A stretch of DNA of 64,000 nucleotides from Lachnotalea sp. AF33-28 (GCF_003477885.1 NZ_QUEE01000001.1:434001-498000); one strand, 5' to 3'; positions 34,572 to 43,463 are shown, numbered from the stretch's first letter. The notes: generated by a model not told the origin, from the sequence alone. A program made the numbers and translations.

Positions 34572-35324
34572 TTAAATTTCAAATGCAGGCGTCCCGGCGA
34601 TCCTTTTCATCTGTTCCCTGCAGTTATCCAGCTGTTCCTTCGTCCCCGTACAGGTAAACAGACAGCCGCCCTCATAGCCGCATACGCCGCCTCCTGCCGT
34701 TATATGAGCCTCTGCACCGCAGAGATCTCTTATTGCATCCAGCTCTGTGTAAACTTCGCCCGGCGCAGGACAAAGGCGGCAGCCGGCAGCTCCCTGACCG
34801 TTGTTCAGCCTGGCCAGCTGCGCAATCGGCTCCTCCACCCGCTTCTCAACGCCCACAGGCAGGATCAGCTTTACACGTCTGCCCATCACGGCGGAGTAAA
34901 TCGGACCGATCGTCCCGGAAGTTGGGTTTCCGGCCAGCACGCCGGCCTCGCCGGATGCCAGATGGACCGCGTTGGCTCCCTTCAGGATGATGTCCTCCTG
35001 CTTCAGCTCTCCCGCACAGTCAAATATGTTCTGCCCCTTGATCCATTCGCCGCGCCGGATCACAATGTCGCTTCCGTACGCGGGCCGGGATGCTTTGGCC
35101 GTGTCCGGCTTTAAAAGCCCCCTGTAAAACGCGCCCCGGCAGAAATCCTCTGCCTGTCCGATACTCTGCAGCAGAGACTCCGCCACATAGCCGTTTGTAG
35201 ACCCCGCAACAATTACCACCGTGTGCTCTCTTAGAGCTGCTTTTATGTCTTCCCTTGCGGATAACGCATCTGCAATCAGTTGTTTCCCCGCAGCCGGTGT
35301 TAAGAAAAATTGGATTGTATTCAT
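34572..35324 (-). CDS. Conserved-looking protein of unknown function (250 aa)
   Basis: I do not recognise the family. The protein is soluble, begins M-N-T-I-Q-F-F-L-T-P-A-A-G-K, and has an alpha/beta look with V-V-I-V-A-G-S-T-N-G-Y near residue 36 and G-N-P-T-S-G-T-I-G-P-I-Y near residue 133. A C-terminal Gly/Cys-rich stretch reads ITAGGGVCGYEGGCLFTCTG. It is the last gene after the RidA, aminotransferase and YheO-type genes and follows a partial terminator at 35341-35379. The ribosome binding site is GAAAGGGAAG. Confidence 0.7.
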   Translation of the reverse strand: MNTIQFFLTPAAGKQLIADALSAREDIKAALREHTVVIVAGSTNGYVAESLLQSIGQAEDFCRGAFYRGLLKPDTAKASRPAYGSDIVIRRGEWIKGQNIFDCAGELKQEDIILKGANAVHLASGEAGVLAGNPTSGTIGPIYSAVMGRRVKLILPVGVEKRVEEPIAQLARLNNGQGAAGCRLCPAPGEVYTELDAIRDLCGAEAHITAGGGVCGYEGGCLFTCTGTKEQLDNCREQMKRIAGTPAFEI

Positions 35325-35340
35325 GCCTTCTTCCCTTTCT

Positions 35341-35379
35341 AAAAGGCTCCGTGCGCCTTCATACCGGCGCAGGAGCCTT
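35341..35379 (-). terminator. Hairpin with short U-tract upstream of the 250-aa gene
   Basis: Arms aaggctcc (35343-35350) and ggagcctt (35372-35379), with an inner gcgcc/ggcgc stem, are followed on the minus strand by TTTTAG. It probably ends most transcripts of the YheO-type gene and lets some reach the 250-aa gene. Confidence 0.6.
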
Positions 35380-35395
35380 CAGTCATCGGTGCCTG

Positions 35396-36058
35396 TCATC
35401 TGCTTCTGCAGAAACGGACTTCCTTCAGATAATTATATATGGTGAAATTAGTAACGCCCAGCCGTTCGGCCACATATTCCACGGAACCTTTCACGTCAAA
35501 TATCCCTTTGTCTTCCAGCCGGTCTACGATCGCCAGCTTATCTTCCTTCTGCATATAGGCCACCGGTTTGGCCATCAGCTTCAGCTCTGAGCTCACAATC
35601 GTTTCCATCACCTCGCTGATATCCCGCGCAAAGAACTCCATCCCTGCTTCCGGCTCATCCTCCAATGTATTAAACGAGGTCAGCTCCTTAAACAGATTGA
35701 CTCCCACCAGATAGTCCGTTAGATCCTGATTGATGCAAAGGCATCCCACCACTTCCCCATCGTCATCGCGGATAAAAATAGTAGAAGAGCGAAGAAGCCG
35801 CCCATCGGAGAGCACATTCTTATAATTAATGCTGTTGGGCACATCCTTGCCATATTTACGGATCAGCTGAAGCACGTAATTGGTGACAGGCCCTCCGAGA
35901 TGACGGTCTGTTACCGATCCTTCCAGAGCCACAATGGAGCTTTCCACCTGGCTCAAATCATGAAGTATGACCTCATATCGGCTTCCCATCATGTCCTTGA
36001 GCCCTTCCACCAGCTGTTTTACAACCTTAAGGTTCGGATGTAATTCACGTTCTTCCAT
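35396..36058 (-). CDS. YheO/DauR-type PAS and helix-turn-helix regulator (220 aa)
   Basis: The N-terminal YheO-type PAS domain (about 10-115, with S-S-I-V-A-L-E-G-S-V-T and I-N-Q-D-L-T) is followed by a C-terminal helix-turn-helix (about 175-215, with G-S-V-E-Y-V-A-E-R-L-G-V-T-N-F-T-I-Y-N-Y-L). DauR-type members regulate D-amino-acid catabolism. Here it follows RidA and a PLP enzyme on the same strand and probably controls that group. Ribosome binding site GGGAAGG precedes ATG 36058. Confidence 0.85.
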   Translation of the reverse strand: MEERELHPNLKVVKQLVEGLKDMMGSRYEVILHDLSQVESSIVALEGSVTDRHLGGPVTNYVLQLIRKYGKDVPNSINYKNVLSDGRLLRSSTIFIRDDDGEVVGCLCINQDLTDYLVGVNLFKELTSFNTLEDEPEAGMEFFARDISEVMETIVSSELKLMAKPVAYMQKEDKLAIVDRLEDKGIFDVKGSVEYVAERLGVTNFTIYNYLKEVRFCRSR

Positions 36059-36146
36059 CTTAAACCTTCCCGTGACTCAAGGCCGCTTCACCGTTTCGTG
36101 AAACGGCCTTTCCTGTCACTCCCCTTCTGCAATTTTTCCGTAACAA

Positions 36147-37340
36147 CTAAAGGTTTCTCTCCTGGATCAGTAAATGGATGCCTTTCTCCAGCCGGTCCAG
36201 TCCCTCTTTCAGAATCTCTGCGCTGGTCGCGAAGCAGATCCGGCAGTATCCCTGTGAACCCGGTCCAAAAAACTGCTCGCCGCCCGATACCAGCGCCAGC
36301 TGAACTTTTTCTTTTAAATAGTCCGTAAACTCTTCACTGGTCATGCCAAATTCTTTGATGCAAGGAAACAGTAAATACGTCGCCTGCGGTTTGTGGCAGG
36401 TGATCAGAGGCATTGAACTTAACCTCTCCAGGGCGTAGTCCCTGTTTTTCTTTAAATGCGCGAGAAATTCATCCACCCAGTAATAGCATTTGTCCATGCA
36501 GGCAGTACCTGCAATCTGGGAGATGGATGCAATCCCCCCCGCCGTGGTCAGCACCGCGGACTTGTTCACAATCTTCTCAAAGCCGTCCCTGTCCGTGCAG
36601 TACACACAGCCCGCACGCAGTCCAGCGATACCGAAGCTCTTGGAAAATCCGAACACAGAGTACACTCTGCGGCATCTCTCATTTCCAAGGGCATAAATGC
36701 TGATAAAAGGCTTCTCCGGAAATACAATGTCGGACCAGATCTCATCATTCATGATGTACAGCCCATACTTCTCACACAGCCCCATGATGTGTTCCAGATC
36801 TTCTTTTCTGTAAACAACACCGTAGGGGTTGTGAGGGTTACACAGACCGATCATTCTGGTCTTCGGCGTAATGTATTTCTCCAGCTCCGACAGGTCGATA
36901 TGGCCATCCTTCAGCACGGCCGGAAACAGTACCGGTACCGCCCCCGCAGCCAGCGCGGACTCCTTGAACAGATAATCCACCGGGTCAAACACGATCATTT
37001 CATCTCCCGGTCTCAAAAAGGTTTCCGCAATCACATACATGCCTCTGGCCGCGCTGTCAATGGGAAGGATCAGATCCGGATCGATTTTTTCCTGTTTTCT
37101 GGCATATAACGCCCTGGCGATGCTCTCTCTGAACTCCGGGTAGCCCATTTTAGGTGTGTAGGAGAAGTATCCGTCGTTAATATACGCCATCATGGCTTCC
37201 CGTATTTCAGGGGCCACAGGATAGTCGGGGTCCGCCGCCGTCAGAGGGATAGTTCCGTCCGGAACCTCCGCCCAGCGGTAATTGAACGCACGCTTTTTGA
37301 GCACGTCCACATTGACATTTTCATTGTCAAATAAGGCCAT
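36147..37340 (-). CDS. PLP-dependent aminotransferase/cystathionine beta-lyase-like (MalY/PatB type, 397 aa)
   Basis: Fold-type I PLP enzyme. The motif CNPHNPYG (residues 167-174), N-D-E-I-W at 198-202, and the PLP Lys234 in SKSFGIAG are visible. It resembles MalY/PatB C-S lyases, which eliminate to give 2-aminoacrylate and pyruvate, but a true aminotransferase activity is equally possible. The gene starts one base after the ridA stop codon, whose end carries its ribosome binding site. RidA removes reactive imine products of such enzymes, supporting a lyase role. Confidence 0.82.
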   Translation of the reverse strand: MALFDNENVNVDVLKKRAFNYRWAEVPDGTIPLTAADPDYPVAPEIREAMMAYINDGYFSYTPKMGYPEFRESIARALYARKQEKIDPDLILPIDSAARGMYVIAETFLRPGDEMIVFDPVDYLFKESALAAGAVPVLFPAVLKDGHIDLSELEKYITPKTRMIGLCNPHNPYGVVYRKEDLEHIMGLCEKYGLYIMNDEIWSDIVFPEKPFISIYALGNERCRRVYSVFGFSKSFGIAGLRAGCVYCTDRDGFEKIVNKSAVLTTAGGIASISQIAGTACMDKCYYWVDEFLAHLKKNRDYALERLSSMPLITCHKPQATYLLFPCIKEFGMTSEEFTDYLKEKVQLALVSGGEQFFGPGSQGYCRICFATSAEILKEGLDRLEKGIHLLIQERNL

Positions 37341-37341
37341 C

Positions 37342-37722
37342 TCAATTCTCCTTTACAAATCCGATCGCTTCGATCTCACACAGGACGCCTTTCGGCAGAT
37401 CCTTCACGGCAACGCAGGATCTCGCAGGACAGCTGATGAAGAATTTTTCATATATTTTATTGAAGGCCGGGAAATCAGCCATATCAGCCAAAAAGCATGT
37501 GGTCTTAATCACGTTTTCAAAGCAGCTGCCTCCCGCTTTCAAAACCTCTCCCACATTTTTACAGGACTGCTCCGCCTGTACCTCGATGGTCTCTCCTCCC
37601 ACCGCTCCGGTAGCGGGATCCACCGGTATCTGGCCGGATGTAAATACCATATTTCCGAAAGTCATTCCCTGAGAGTAGGGTCCGATTGCCTGTGGCGCTT
37701 TGTCTGTTACAATCTTATTCAT
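37342..37722 (-). CDS. RidA-family enamine/imine deaminase (126 aa)
   Basis: Typical RidA/YjgF/TdcF protein with A-P-Q-A-I-G-P-Y-S-Q-G near the N-terminus, S-G-Q-I-P-V-D-P near residue 35, Arg in P-A-R-S-C-V-A-V, and the C-terminal Glu in C-E-I-E-A-I. It hydrolyses 2-aminoacrylate and similar imines formed by PLP enzymes. The open frame starts at 37737, but ATG 37722 has GGAGG at ideal distance. It is coupled to the aminotransferase gene. Confidence 0.92.
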   Translation of the reverse strand: MNKIVTDKAPQAIGPYSQGMTFGNMVFTSGQIPVDPATGAVGGETIEVQAEQSCKNVGEVLKAGGSCFENVIKTTCFLADMADFPAFNKIYEKFFISCPARSCVAVKDLPKGVLCEIEAIGFVKEN

Positions 37723-37787
37723 AATAATTTCCTCCATATATTCACTCTTTTTGTGACCGGGTCCGTCACCATAATTTCCCTATATTC

Positions 37788-37816
37788 ATTTTATATTACC
37801 CATGTACACTTGTAAA
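37788..37816 (-). promoter_or_regulatory. Promoter of the ridA operon
   Basis: On the minus strand TTTACA (37811-37816) and TAAAAT (37788-37793) are 17 bases apart. A dyad gtgac/gtcac (37753-37769) in the leader may be an operator or a small hairpin. Confidence 0.65.
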
Positions 37817-37837
37817 CCGTATTTTATTCCAGCGTCA

Positions 37838-38043
37838 TTACTCTTTAAAGGTGTCGATAAAGCAGCGTATGACGGGGTAGAGTATGGTCCTCATTGGGAT
37901 CCCTTGAAGCTCGCCGGTTCTTTCGCTGCGTAGTTTGCAGCGTTAGAACCGCTGCGCGCTTCACGGAGCGAGAGCGCGTCCCTATGAGGACCATACTCTA
38001 CCCCGCCATACGCGGAAGGTTTATGGCATCTGCGAACAGCAAT
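37838..38043. repeat. Family-B element with 35-bp near-perfect inverted repeat
   Basis: Arms 37865-37899 and 37978-38013 are inverse complements with two mismatches (35 positions); they contain gcgtatgacggggtagagta. The 79-base interior forms further hairpins, for example ggttct/agaacc and ctgc/gcag. The outer ends cattac and gtaatg-like words match the other family-B copies. It lies just after the stop of the peptide operon and could also stop transcription. Confidence 0.75.
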
Positions 38044-38049
38044 GATGCG

Positions 38050-39009
38050 TCATTTAAGCTCCAGATGGCAGGCCACCTGTGTCCCATCCTCCATAGTCTT
38101 GAGCTTCGGTTTTTCTTTTTTACAGATCTCCATGCATTTGCTGCATCTGGGGTGGAACGGACAGCCGGACGGCGGGTTCACAGGGCTGGGAATATCCCCT
38201 TCCAGTATGATTCTCTTGCCGGCATCCTTATCTTTTATATTGGGGATCGCGGAAAGCAGCGCCTCCGTATAGGGGTGGCGCCTCTTTTCATAGATGGCCT
38301 CTTTCGAACCGATCTCCACCACATTGCCCAGATACATTACCATGACGCGGTCACACAGATGCTTGATGATGCGCAGGTCATGAGAAATAAACATATAGGT
38401 CAGGTTGAACTCTTCCTTTAAATCCTGCATCAGATTGATCACCTGTGCCTGTATTGAAACATCCAGAGCGGATACCGGCTCATCGCAGACGATAAAATCC
38501 GGGTTCAGCGCGATGGCCCTGGCAATGCCGATGCGCTGTCTCTGTCCTCCGGAAAACTCATGAGGATATCTGGTGATATGTTCAGGGCGCAGCCCCACAC
38601 AGTCCACCAGGCGGGCAACCTTTTCAATCATCTCCTCCCGGGACATCTGGGGATAGTGGATCTGAAAAGGCTCGCACAGCGTCTGAAACACCGTTTTTCT
38701 CGGATCCAGGGAAGCATACGGGTCCTGGAAGATGATCTGCATGCGGCTTCTCATGCTTCGCATCTCCTTGCGCTTTATCCGGCTTAGATCCGTGCCGTCA
38801 TAGAGGATCTGCCCGTCGGTTTTCTCCAGAAGGCGCAGCACCAGACGGCCCGTTGTGGACTTTCCGCACCCGCTTTCACCCACGACGCCTAAAGTCTCCC
38901 CTCTCTTAATCTGAAATGTGACGTCATCCACAGCCTTCACATACTGTCCCTTGGTGCCGGTGGGAAAATATTTTTTCAGATTCTTAACATCGATCAATAC
39001 ATCGTTCAT
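38050..39009 (-). CDS. Dipeptide/oligopeptide ABC transporter ATPase, DppF type (319 aa)
   Basis: ABC ATPase with Walker A GESGCGKST, signature SGGQRQRIGIARA, Walker B F-I-V-C-D-E, and the C-terminal Cys-rich oligopeptide-type extension (C-P-F-H-P-R-C, C-M-E-I-C). It energises peptide import with its DppD partner. The start ATG 39009 overlaps the dppD stop codon (ATGA); the open frame begins six codons earlier. It is the last gene of the peptide operon. Confidence 0.93.
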   Translation of the reverse strand: MNDVLIDVKNLKKYFPTGTKGQYVKAVDDVTFQIKRGETLGVVGESGCGKSTTGRLVLRLLEKTDGQILYDGTDLSRIKRKEMRSMRSRMQIIFQDPYASLDPRKTVFQTLCEPFQIHYPQMSREEMIEKVARLVDCVGLRPEHITRYPHEFSGGQRQRIGIARAIALNPDFIVCDEPVSALDVSIQAQVINLMQDLKEEFNLTYMFISHDLRIIKHLCDRVMVMYLGNVVEIGSKEAIYEKRRHPYTEALLSAIPNIKDKDAGKRIILEGDIPSPVNPPSGCPFHPRCSKCMEICKKEKPKLKTMEDGTQVACHLELK

Positions 39010-39971
39010 TCTCCGTACCTCCTGCATCTGACCTGACGTCCGTCTTTCAGATCGGTGAGCGGGATCGCCGCCTTACCGCATTCTTCACAGAAGCGGTCGC
39101 ATCTGGGGCCAAACCGGCAGCCACCGGGCATATCATAGAGGCTGGGCACCAGACCTTCCAGCGTCTGCAGGCGGTCCACCTCCTCATTGATATCCGGTAT
39201 GGAGTGCATGAGCCCAATGGTATACGGGTGGTTCGGATGTGCGAACAGATCCTTCGTCTTCGCCTTTTCCACCACTTCTCCCGCATACATGACCACCACC
39301 TCATCGGCCATCTCCGCGATCACCCCCAGATCGTGGGTGATGATGATGATCGCCATATTGAGTTTCTGTTTTAAATCCCTAAGCAGCTCCAATATCTGTG
39401 CCTGTATGGTCACATCCAGTGCCGTAGTCGGCTCATCGGCGATCAAAAGCTCCGGGTTGCAGGATAAAGCCATAGCAATCATCACTCTCTGACGCATTCC
39501 GCCCGACAGTTGATGGGGATATTCATCCACCCGCTTTTCCGCCTCCGGTATGCCCACCAGCTTTAAGAGCTCTATGGCCCTTTCCCTGGCTTCCTTTTTG
39601 TTCATGTTCATATGCAGGATCAGAGCCTCTTCTATCTGATAGCCCACAGTAAATACCGGATTTAAAGAGGTCATCGGCTCCTGAAAGATCATCGAGATCT
39701 TATTGCCGCGCAGCTTCATCATCTCTTTTTTCGGCAGCTTTAAAAGATCCTGTCCGTCGAAAAAGATGCTGCCGCCCTCATTTCTGCCGGTGACCGGATC
39801 CACCAGACCCATAATGGAAAGGCTTGTGACGCTCTTGCCGCAGCCGGATTCCCCGACGATGCCCAGCACCTGGCCTTTATCCAGTGAAAAGGTCACGCCG
39901 TCCACCGCCTTGGCACATCCCGCATCGGTATAAAAATATGTTTTTAAATCGTTCACTTCCAGTAATTTCAT
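39006..39971 (-). CDS. Dipeptide/oligopeptide ABC transporter ATPase, DppD type (321 aa)
   Basis: Walker A GESGCGKSV, signature LSGGMRQRVMIAMA, Walker B L-L-I-A-D-E-P-T-T-A-L-D, and the C-terminal motif G-C-R-F-G-P-R-C-D typical of DppD/OppD. It pairs with the DppF-type ATPase whose gene it overlaps by four bases. Ribosome binding site AAAGGAGG precedes ATG 39971. Confidence 0.93.
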   Translation of the reverse strand: MKLLEVNDLKTYFYTDAGCAKAVDGVTFSLDKGQVLGIVGESGCGKSVTSLSIMGLVDPVTGRNEGGSIFFDGQDLLKLPKKEMMKLRGNKISMIFQEPMTSLNPVFTVGYQIEEALILHMNMNKKEARERAIELLKLVGIPEAEKRVDEYPHQLSGGMRQRVMIAMALSCNPELLIADEPTTALDVTIQAQILELLRDLKQKLNMAIIIITHDLGVIAEMADEVVVMYAGEVVEKAKTKDLFAHPNHPYTIGLMHSIPDINEEVDRLQTLEGLVPSLYDMPGGCRFGPRCDRFCEECGKAAIPLTDLKDGRQVRCRRYGE

Positions 39972-39982
39972 TGAAGCCTCCT

Positions 39983-41065
39983 TTATCCGATGTGTATCTC
40001 ATGAGGCGTATGAGACAGATTCTCGCAGCCGCTTTCTGTCACGAGAACATCGTCTTCCGTACGCACTCCACAGCGATCAGGAAAATACAGACCCGGCTCC
40101 ACCGTAAATACCATGCCGGGCACCAGACGTGTTTCATTGCCGATCACAATCCTGGGACATTCATGGATCTCCAGTCCGATCCCATGACCCAGCCCTTTCA
40201 GCGCATAGTCCTCCAGCCCCGCCTTAAGGAACACATCCCTGTGGGCCTGCTCCACTTCCCTTGCAAGGACGCCCGGACGTATTGCGTTAATCGCGGCAAT
40301 CTGGCTCTCCCTCACCAGATCAAATATATACTGATCCTCTTTGGATATATCCCCGAACAGCAGCGTTCTGGTCATATCTGAACAGTAGCCGTCCTTCATC
40401 ACGCCGAAATCCACCACGACCATATCGCCGTTTTCAATCACTTTATCCGTAGGAACGCCGTGAGCCATGGCGCCTCTGGGACCGGACGCCACAATAGTTC
40501 CAAAGCTCATGGCTTCCGCACCCTCTTTGGACACCAGATAATGAAGCTCATCCGCCAGATCCTTCTCTGTCATTCCGATCTTAAGCTTGGGGATCAGCTT
40601 CTCAAATCCGCCTTCTGCACAGCGGATGGCATCACGGATATGACCGATCTCTTCCTCGTCCTTCACCATGCGGATTTCCAGGAAATACTCTGATTCAAAT
40701 ACCACCTCGGTATCCGCAAGTTTCTCCTTTAACGCGAAGTATTCTCCGACCGCCATGCCCTCTTCCATGACGATCCGCTTTATGCCCATCTTTTTAATCG
40801 TATCCGCCACCAGTTCCAGGCGGTTTGCGGCGTGCTCGATGACCTCGCAGTCCACAGTCTCCATTAACGCCTGTGTGGTATATCTTTTATCCGTAACCAG
40901 CGCCACCTTATCCTTTGTCACCACCAGATATCCGTTGCTCCCGGTAAACAGGCTGAAGTACCTGTAATTCTCATAGGAATTGAGCATGGCACCGTCCAGG
41001 CCGTTATCGTCCAGATAGGTTCTAAGGCTCGCCAGCCTCTTTTCAACGATCGCTTTCTTATCCAT
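39983..41065 (-). CDS. M24 Xaa-Pro-type aminopeptidase (360 aa)
   Basis: The N-terminal creatinase-like domain (about 1-125) is followed by the M24 pita-bread catalytic domain. Metal ligands are recognisable: Asp in V-V-D-F-G and C-S-D-M-T-R-T, His in L-G-H-G-I-G-L-E-I-H, Glu in T-V-E-P-G and V-R-T-E-D-D-V. It removes N-terminal residues ahead of proline in the cytoplasm. Its place between the permease and ATPase genes of a peptide importer points to digestion of imported peptides. Confidence 0.92.
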   Translation of the reverse strand: MDKKAIVEKRLASLRTYLDDNGLDGAMLNSYENYRYFSLFTGSNGYLVVTKDKVALVTDKRYTTQALMETVDCEVIEHAANRLELVADTIKKMGIKRIVMEEGMAVGEYFALKEKLADTEVVFESEYFLEIRMVKDEEEIGHIRDAIRCAEGGFEKLIPKLKIGMTEKDLADELHYLVSKEGAEAMSFGTIVASGPRGAMAHGVPTDKVIENGDMVVVDFGVMKDGYCSDMTRTLLFGDISKEDQYIFDLVRESQIAAINAIRPGVLAREVEQAHRDVFLKAGLEDYALKGLGHGIGLEIHECPRIVIGNETRLVPGMVFTVEPGLYFPDRCGVRTEDDVLVTESGCENLSHTPHEIHIG

Positions 41066-41120
41066 CTTTTATTCTCCTATCCCGCGCGCTTTGCGCAGTT
41101 TATTATATCCCGCAAGGCAC

Positions 41121-42017
41121 TTATTTCTTCTGACGCGCATCCAAAGCGTCTCTCATGCCGTCGCCGATGAAATTGATGCTCAACACCGCCAGCAGTATGC
41201 AGATTCCCGGCGGAACCCACTGCCAGGGCCTTAGGGTCAGGGTGGACAGGTTATTCGCATCCATCAGCATATTGCCCCAGCTGGCCATGGGCATCTGAAC
41301 GCCCACTCCCAGGTAGCTTAGGGATGCCTCTGTCAGAATGGCGTGGGCCATCTGCAGCGTGGCCTCCACGATGATCGGAGCCATAACGTTAGGAATGATA
41401 TGGGACCATATGATACGCCCGTCCTTCGCTCCTAAGGAGACGGAGGCCTGCACATATTCCAGCTCACGCACCCTTAAGATCTCACCGCGGACGAATCGGG
41501 CCGTGCCGGTCCAGTTACAGAGTCCGATCACCAGCATGATGTTGTAAATGCTGGGCTTTAACATGGTGGAAATGATGATTACCAGAAACATGACCGGGAA
41601 ACAGTAAACCACGTCCACGGCTCTCATGATGATCGTATCCGCCCATTTGCCGAAATAGCCGGCGATAGCGCCCAGGATGATGCCTATGGTGGTGGAGATT
41701 CCCACAGCTACAACGCCGACGCTCATGGAGACCCTGGCCGCGTAAACCACGCGGCTGAAGATGTCGCGCCCCAGGCTGTCCGTTCCAAGAAGCGTGCCGC
41801 TGGCCTTAGGAGACAGATTCTTCATGACGATGCCGTCCGCATCCTCCAGCGAGATATATGGGCTGTGTTTTACTATGAGCGGCGCAAACACTGCCATCAG
41901 TATCAGCAGAGTTATGATAATCAGTCCGATCAGCGCCAGCTTGTTCTTGGAAAACCGCTTCCAGCCGTCGGATTTGAAAATATTCCGTTTTGCTTTCACT
42001 TGAATTTCAGTTGCCAT
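41121..42017 (-). CDS. Peptide ABC transporter permease, DppC type (298 aa)
   Basis: An N-terminal cytoplasmic segment and about six membrane helices with the motif L-G-T-D-S-L-G-R-D-I-F-S-R identify DppC/OppC. The EAA-like loop reads E-Y-V-Q-A-S-V-S-L-G-A. Forms the membrane channel together with DppB. Site AAGGAGG precedes ATG 42017, eleven bases after dppB. Confidence 0.93.
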   Translation of the reverse strand: MATEIQVKAKRNIFKSDGWKRFSKNKLALIGLIIITLLILMAVFAPLIVKHSPYISLEDADGIVMKNLSPKASGTLLGTDSLGRDIFSRVVYAARVSMSVGVVAVGISTTIGIILGAIAGYFGKWADTIIMRAVDVVYCFPVMFLVIIISTMLKPSIYNIMLVIGLCNWTGTARFVRGEILRVRELEYVQASVSLGAKDGRIIWSHIIPNVMAPIIVEATLQMAHAILTEASLSYLGVGVQMPMASWGNMLMDANNLSTLTLRPWQWVPPGICILLAVLSINFIGDGMRDALDARQKK

Positions 42018-42027
42018 GTCTACCTCC

Positions 42028-42987
42028 TTAGTACCGGATACGTGGATCTACAAAGGAATACAGAATATCGGATACCAGGTTGCCGATCAGCACCAATACC
42101 GCCGTAAACAGTGTAAGTCCCATGAGTACCGCGTAATCCCTGTTGCCGATGGCATCAACGCCCAGCTGGCCCATGCCCGGCCACCCGAATACCTTTTCCG
42201 TGATATACGCGCCGCCGAACAGGTTGGGGATAGACAGACCGAATATCGTTATGACCGGAATCAGAGAGTTTTTCAGCGCATGCTTATAGATGACGGCCTT
42301 TTCCGCCAATCCCTTGGCTCTGGCGGTCCTGATATAATCCTGGCTCAATGTTTCCACCATGCTGGAACGCGTAAAGCGCATCACGGTGGCTATATTGGCC
42401 AGTGACATGGCCGCCGCAGGCATGACAAGATATCTGAGCTTATTGCAGAATTCCTGCCACGGCGTACCGTGGAAAGAAGCGCTGCCAAAGCCTGAGGTGG
42501 GGAACCATTTCAGCTTAATCGCAAATATGTAGATCAGTCCCATACCAAAGAAAAAGGACGGGATGGATATTCCGATAAAGGAGAAGATGGTCAGGCCGTA
42601 GTCCCCGGCAGAATATTTATGTGTGGCTGAATAAACGCCCAGCGGTATGCCGATCACAAAACTGATCACAAATGCGGTGCAGGTGAGCAGCAGCGTGGCC
42701 GGCAGCCTCTCCAGGATCATTTCCAGCACCGGCTGTCCGGAAAACGTGCTGTAGCCGAAATTCAAATGAAACAGCTCCTTCAGCCAGTTCCAGTACTGCA
42801 CCAGAATCGGTTTATCCAGGCCCAGCGCCTCTTTTGCTTTGTTGATAGCTTCCACGCTGGTCCTGGGGTTGATCATATTGGCCAGCGGCCCGCCGGGCGC
42901 CAGCTTCATGATGAAGTAGGTCAGAATCGTAATACCGAATACGATCGGTATGGTCTGAAGCAATCTTTTTCTAATGTACTTTCCCAT
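42028..42987 (-). CDS. Peptide ABC transporter permease, DppB type (319 aa)
   Basis: Characteristic N-terminus I-R-K-R-L-L-Q-T-I-P and the motif M-R-F-T-R-S-S-M-V-E-T-L-S-Q-D-Y-I-R-T-A-R-A-K-G-L identify DppB/OppB. About six membrane helices. The site AAGGAGG precedes ATG 42987. Confidence 0.94.
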   Translation of the reverse strand: MGKYIRKRLLQTIPIVFGITILTYFIMKLAPGGPLANMINPRTSVEAINKAKEALGLDKPILVQYWNWLKELFHLNFGYSTFSGQPVLEMILERLPATLLLTCTAFVISFVIGIPLGVYSATHKYSAGDYGLTIFSFIGISIPSFFFGMGLIYIFAIKLKWFPTSGFGSASFHGTPWQEFCNKLRYLVMPAAAMSLANIATVMRFTRSSMVETLSQDYIRTARAKGLAEKAVIYKHALKNSLIPVITIFGLSIPNLFGGAYITEKVFGWPGMGQLGVDAIGNRDYAVLMGLTLFTAVLVLIGNLVSDILYSFVDPRIRY

Positions 42988-43004
42988 TCCGCTTCCTCCT
43001 TAAA

Positions 43005-43463
43005 TTATAGGGGATTATTCTCTCTGACCCTGGGAATGAAGCAGTCAGAACTTACCTCTTCGAAAGATACTTCCCCGCCCAGAGACTCAATAAACTTCTG
43101 ATAGCGTCCCATGGTGAGGCCGTCGCAGAACGGATCCTTTTCCGAATAATTTAAAGCCACCCTTTTAGGCGCCAGCTTTTTCATCAAAGAAGATACAGAT
43201 TCATCGTAGGAATCGTATTTGATCACTTCATCAAACAGGCCGGACTCCTCAATATCCTGGGCATCAATTTTGGAGGAAATGCCGTATTTCTCTCCATTCT
43301 TTGTAAAGATGAACGCGCCCGATCCCACCGTTCCTACGCCCGGTATAAAGCTTGTAATCTGGTCACTGCCTTCGCTGGTTATAATCACATAGGCATCGAT
43401 ATCCAGATTTTTCAACTGTTCAATCACATCGTTAATAACCTTTTCATGATATGCTTTATTCAT
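43005..43463 (-). CDS. Orphan creatinase-N-like domain protein (152 aa)
   Basis: The whole protein corresponds to the N-terminal domain of M24 peptidases and has no catalytic domain. It resembles the first part of the 400-aa M24 protein of the same operon (for example C-D-G-L-T-M-G-R-Y against C-D-G-L-S-K-G-L-Y). It could be a remnant of a deleted paralogue or a stand-alone subunit. The frame is intact, ATG 43463 has GGAGG, and it ends only 17 bases before dppB, so it seems expressed. The open frame begins nine codons earlier without a site. Confidence 0.75.
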   Translation of the reverse strand: MNKAYHEKVINDVIEQLKNLDIDAYVIITSEGSDQITSFIPGVGTVGSGAFIFTKNGEKYGISSKIDAQDIEESGLFDEVIKYDSYDESVSSLMKKLAPKRVALNYSEKDPFCDGLTMGRYQKFIESLGGEVSFEEVSSDCFIPRVRENNPL

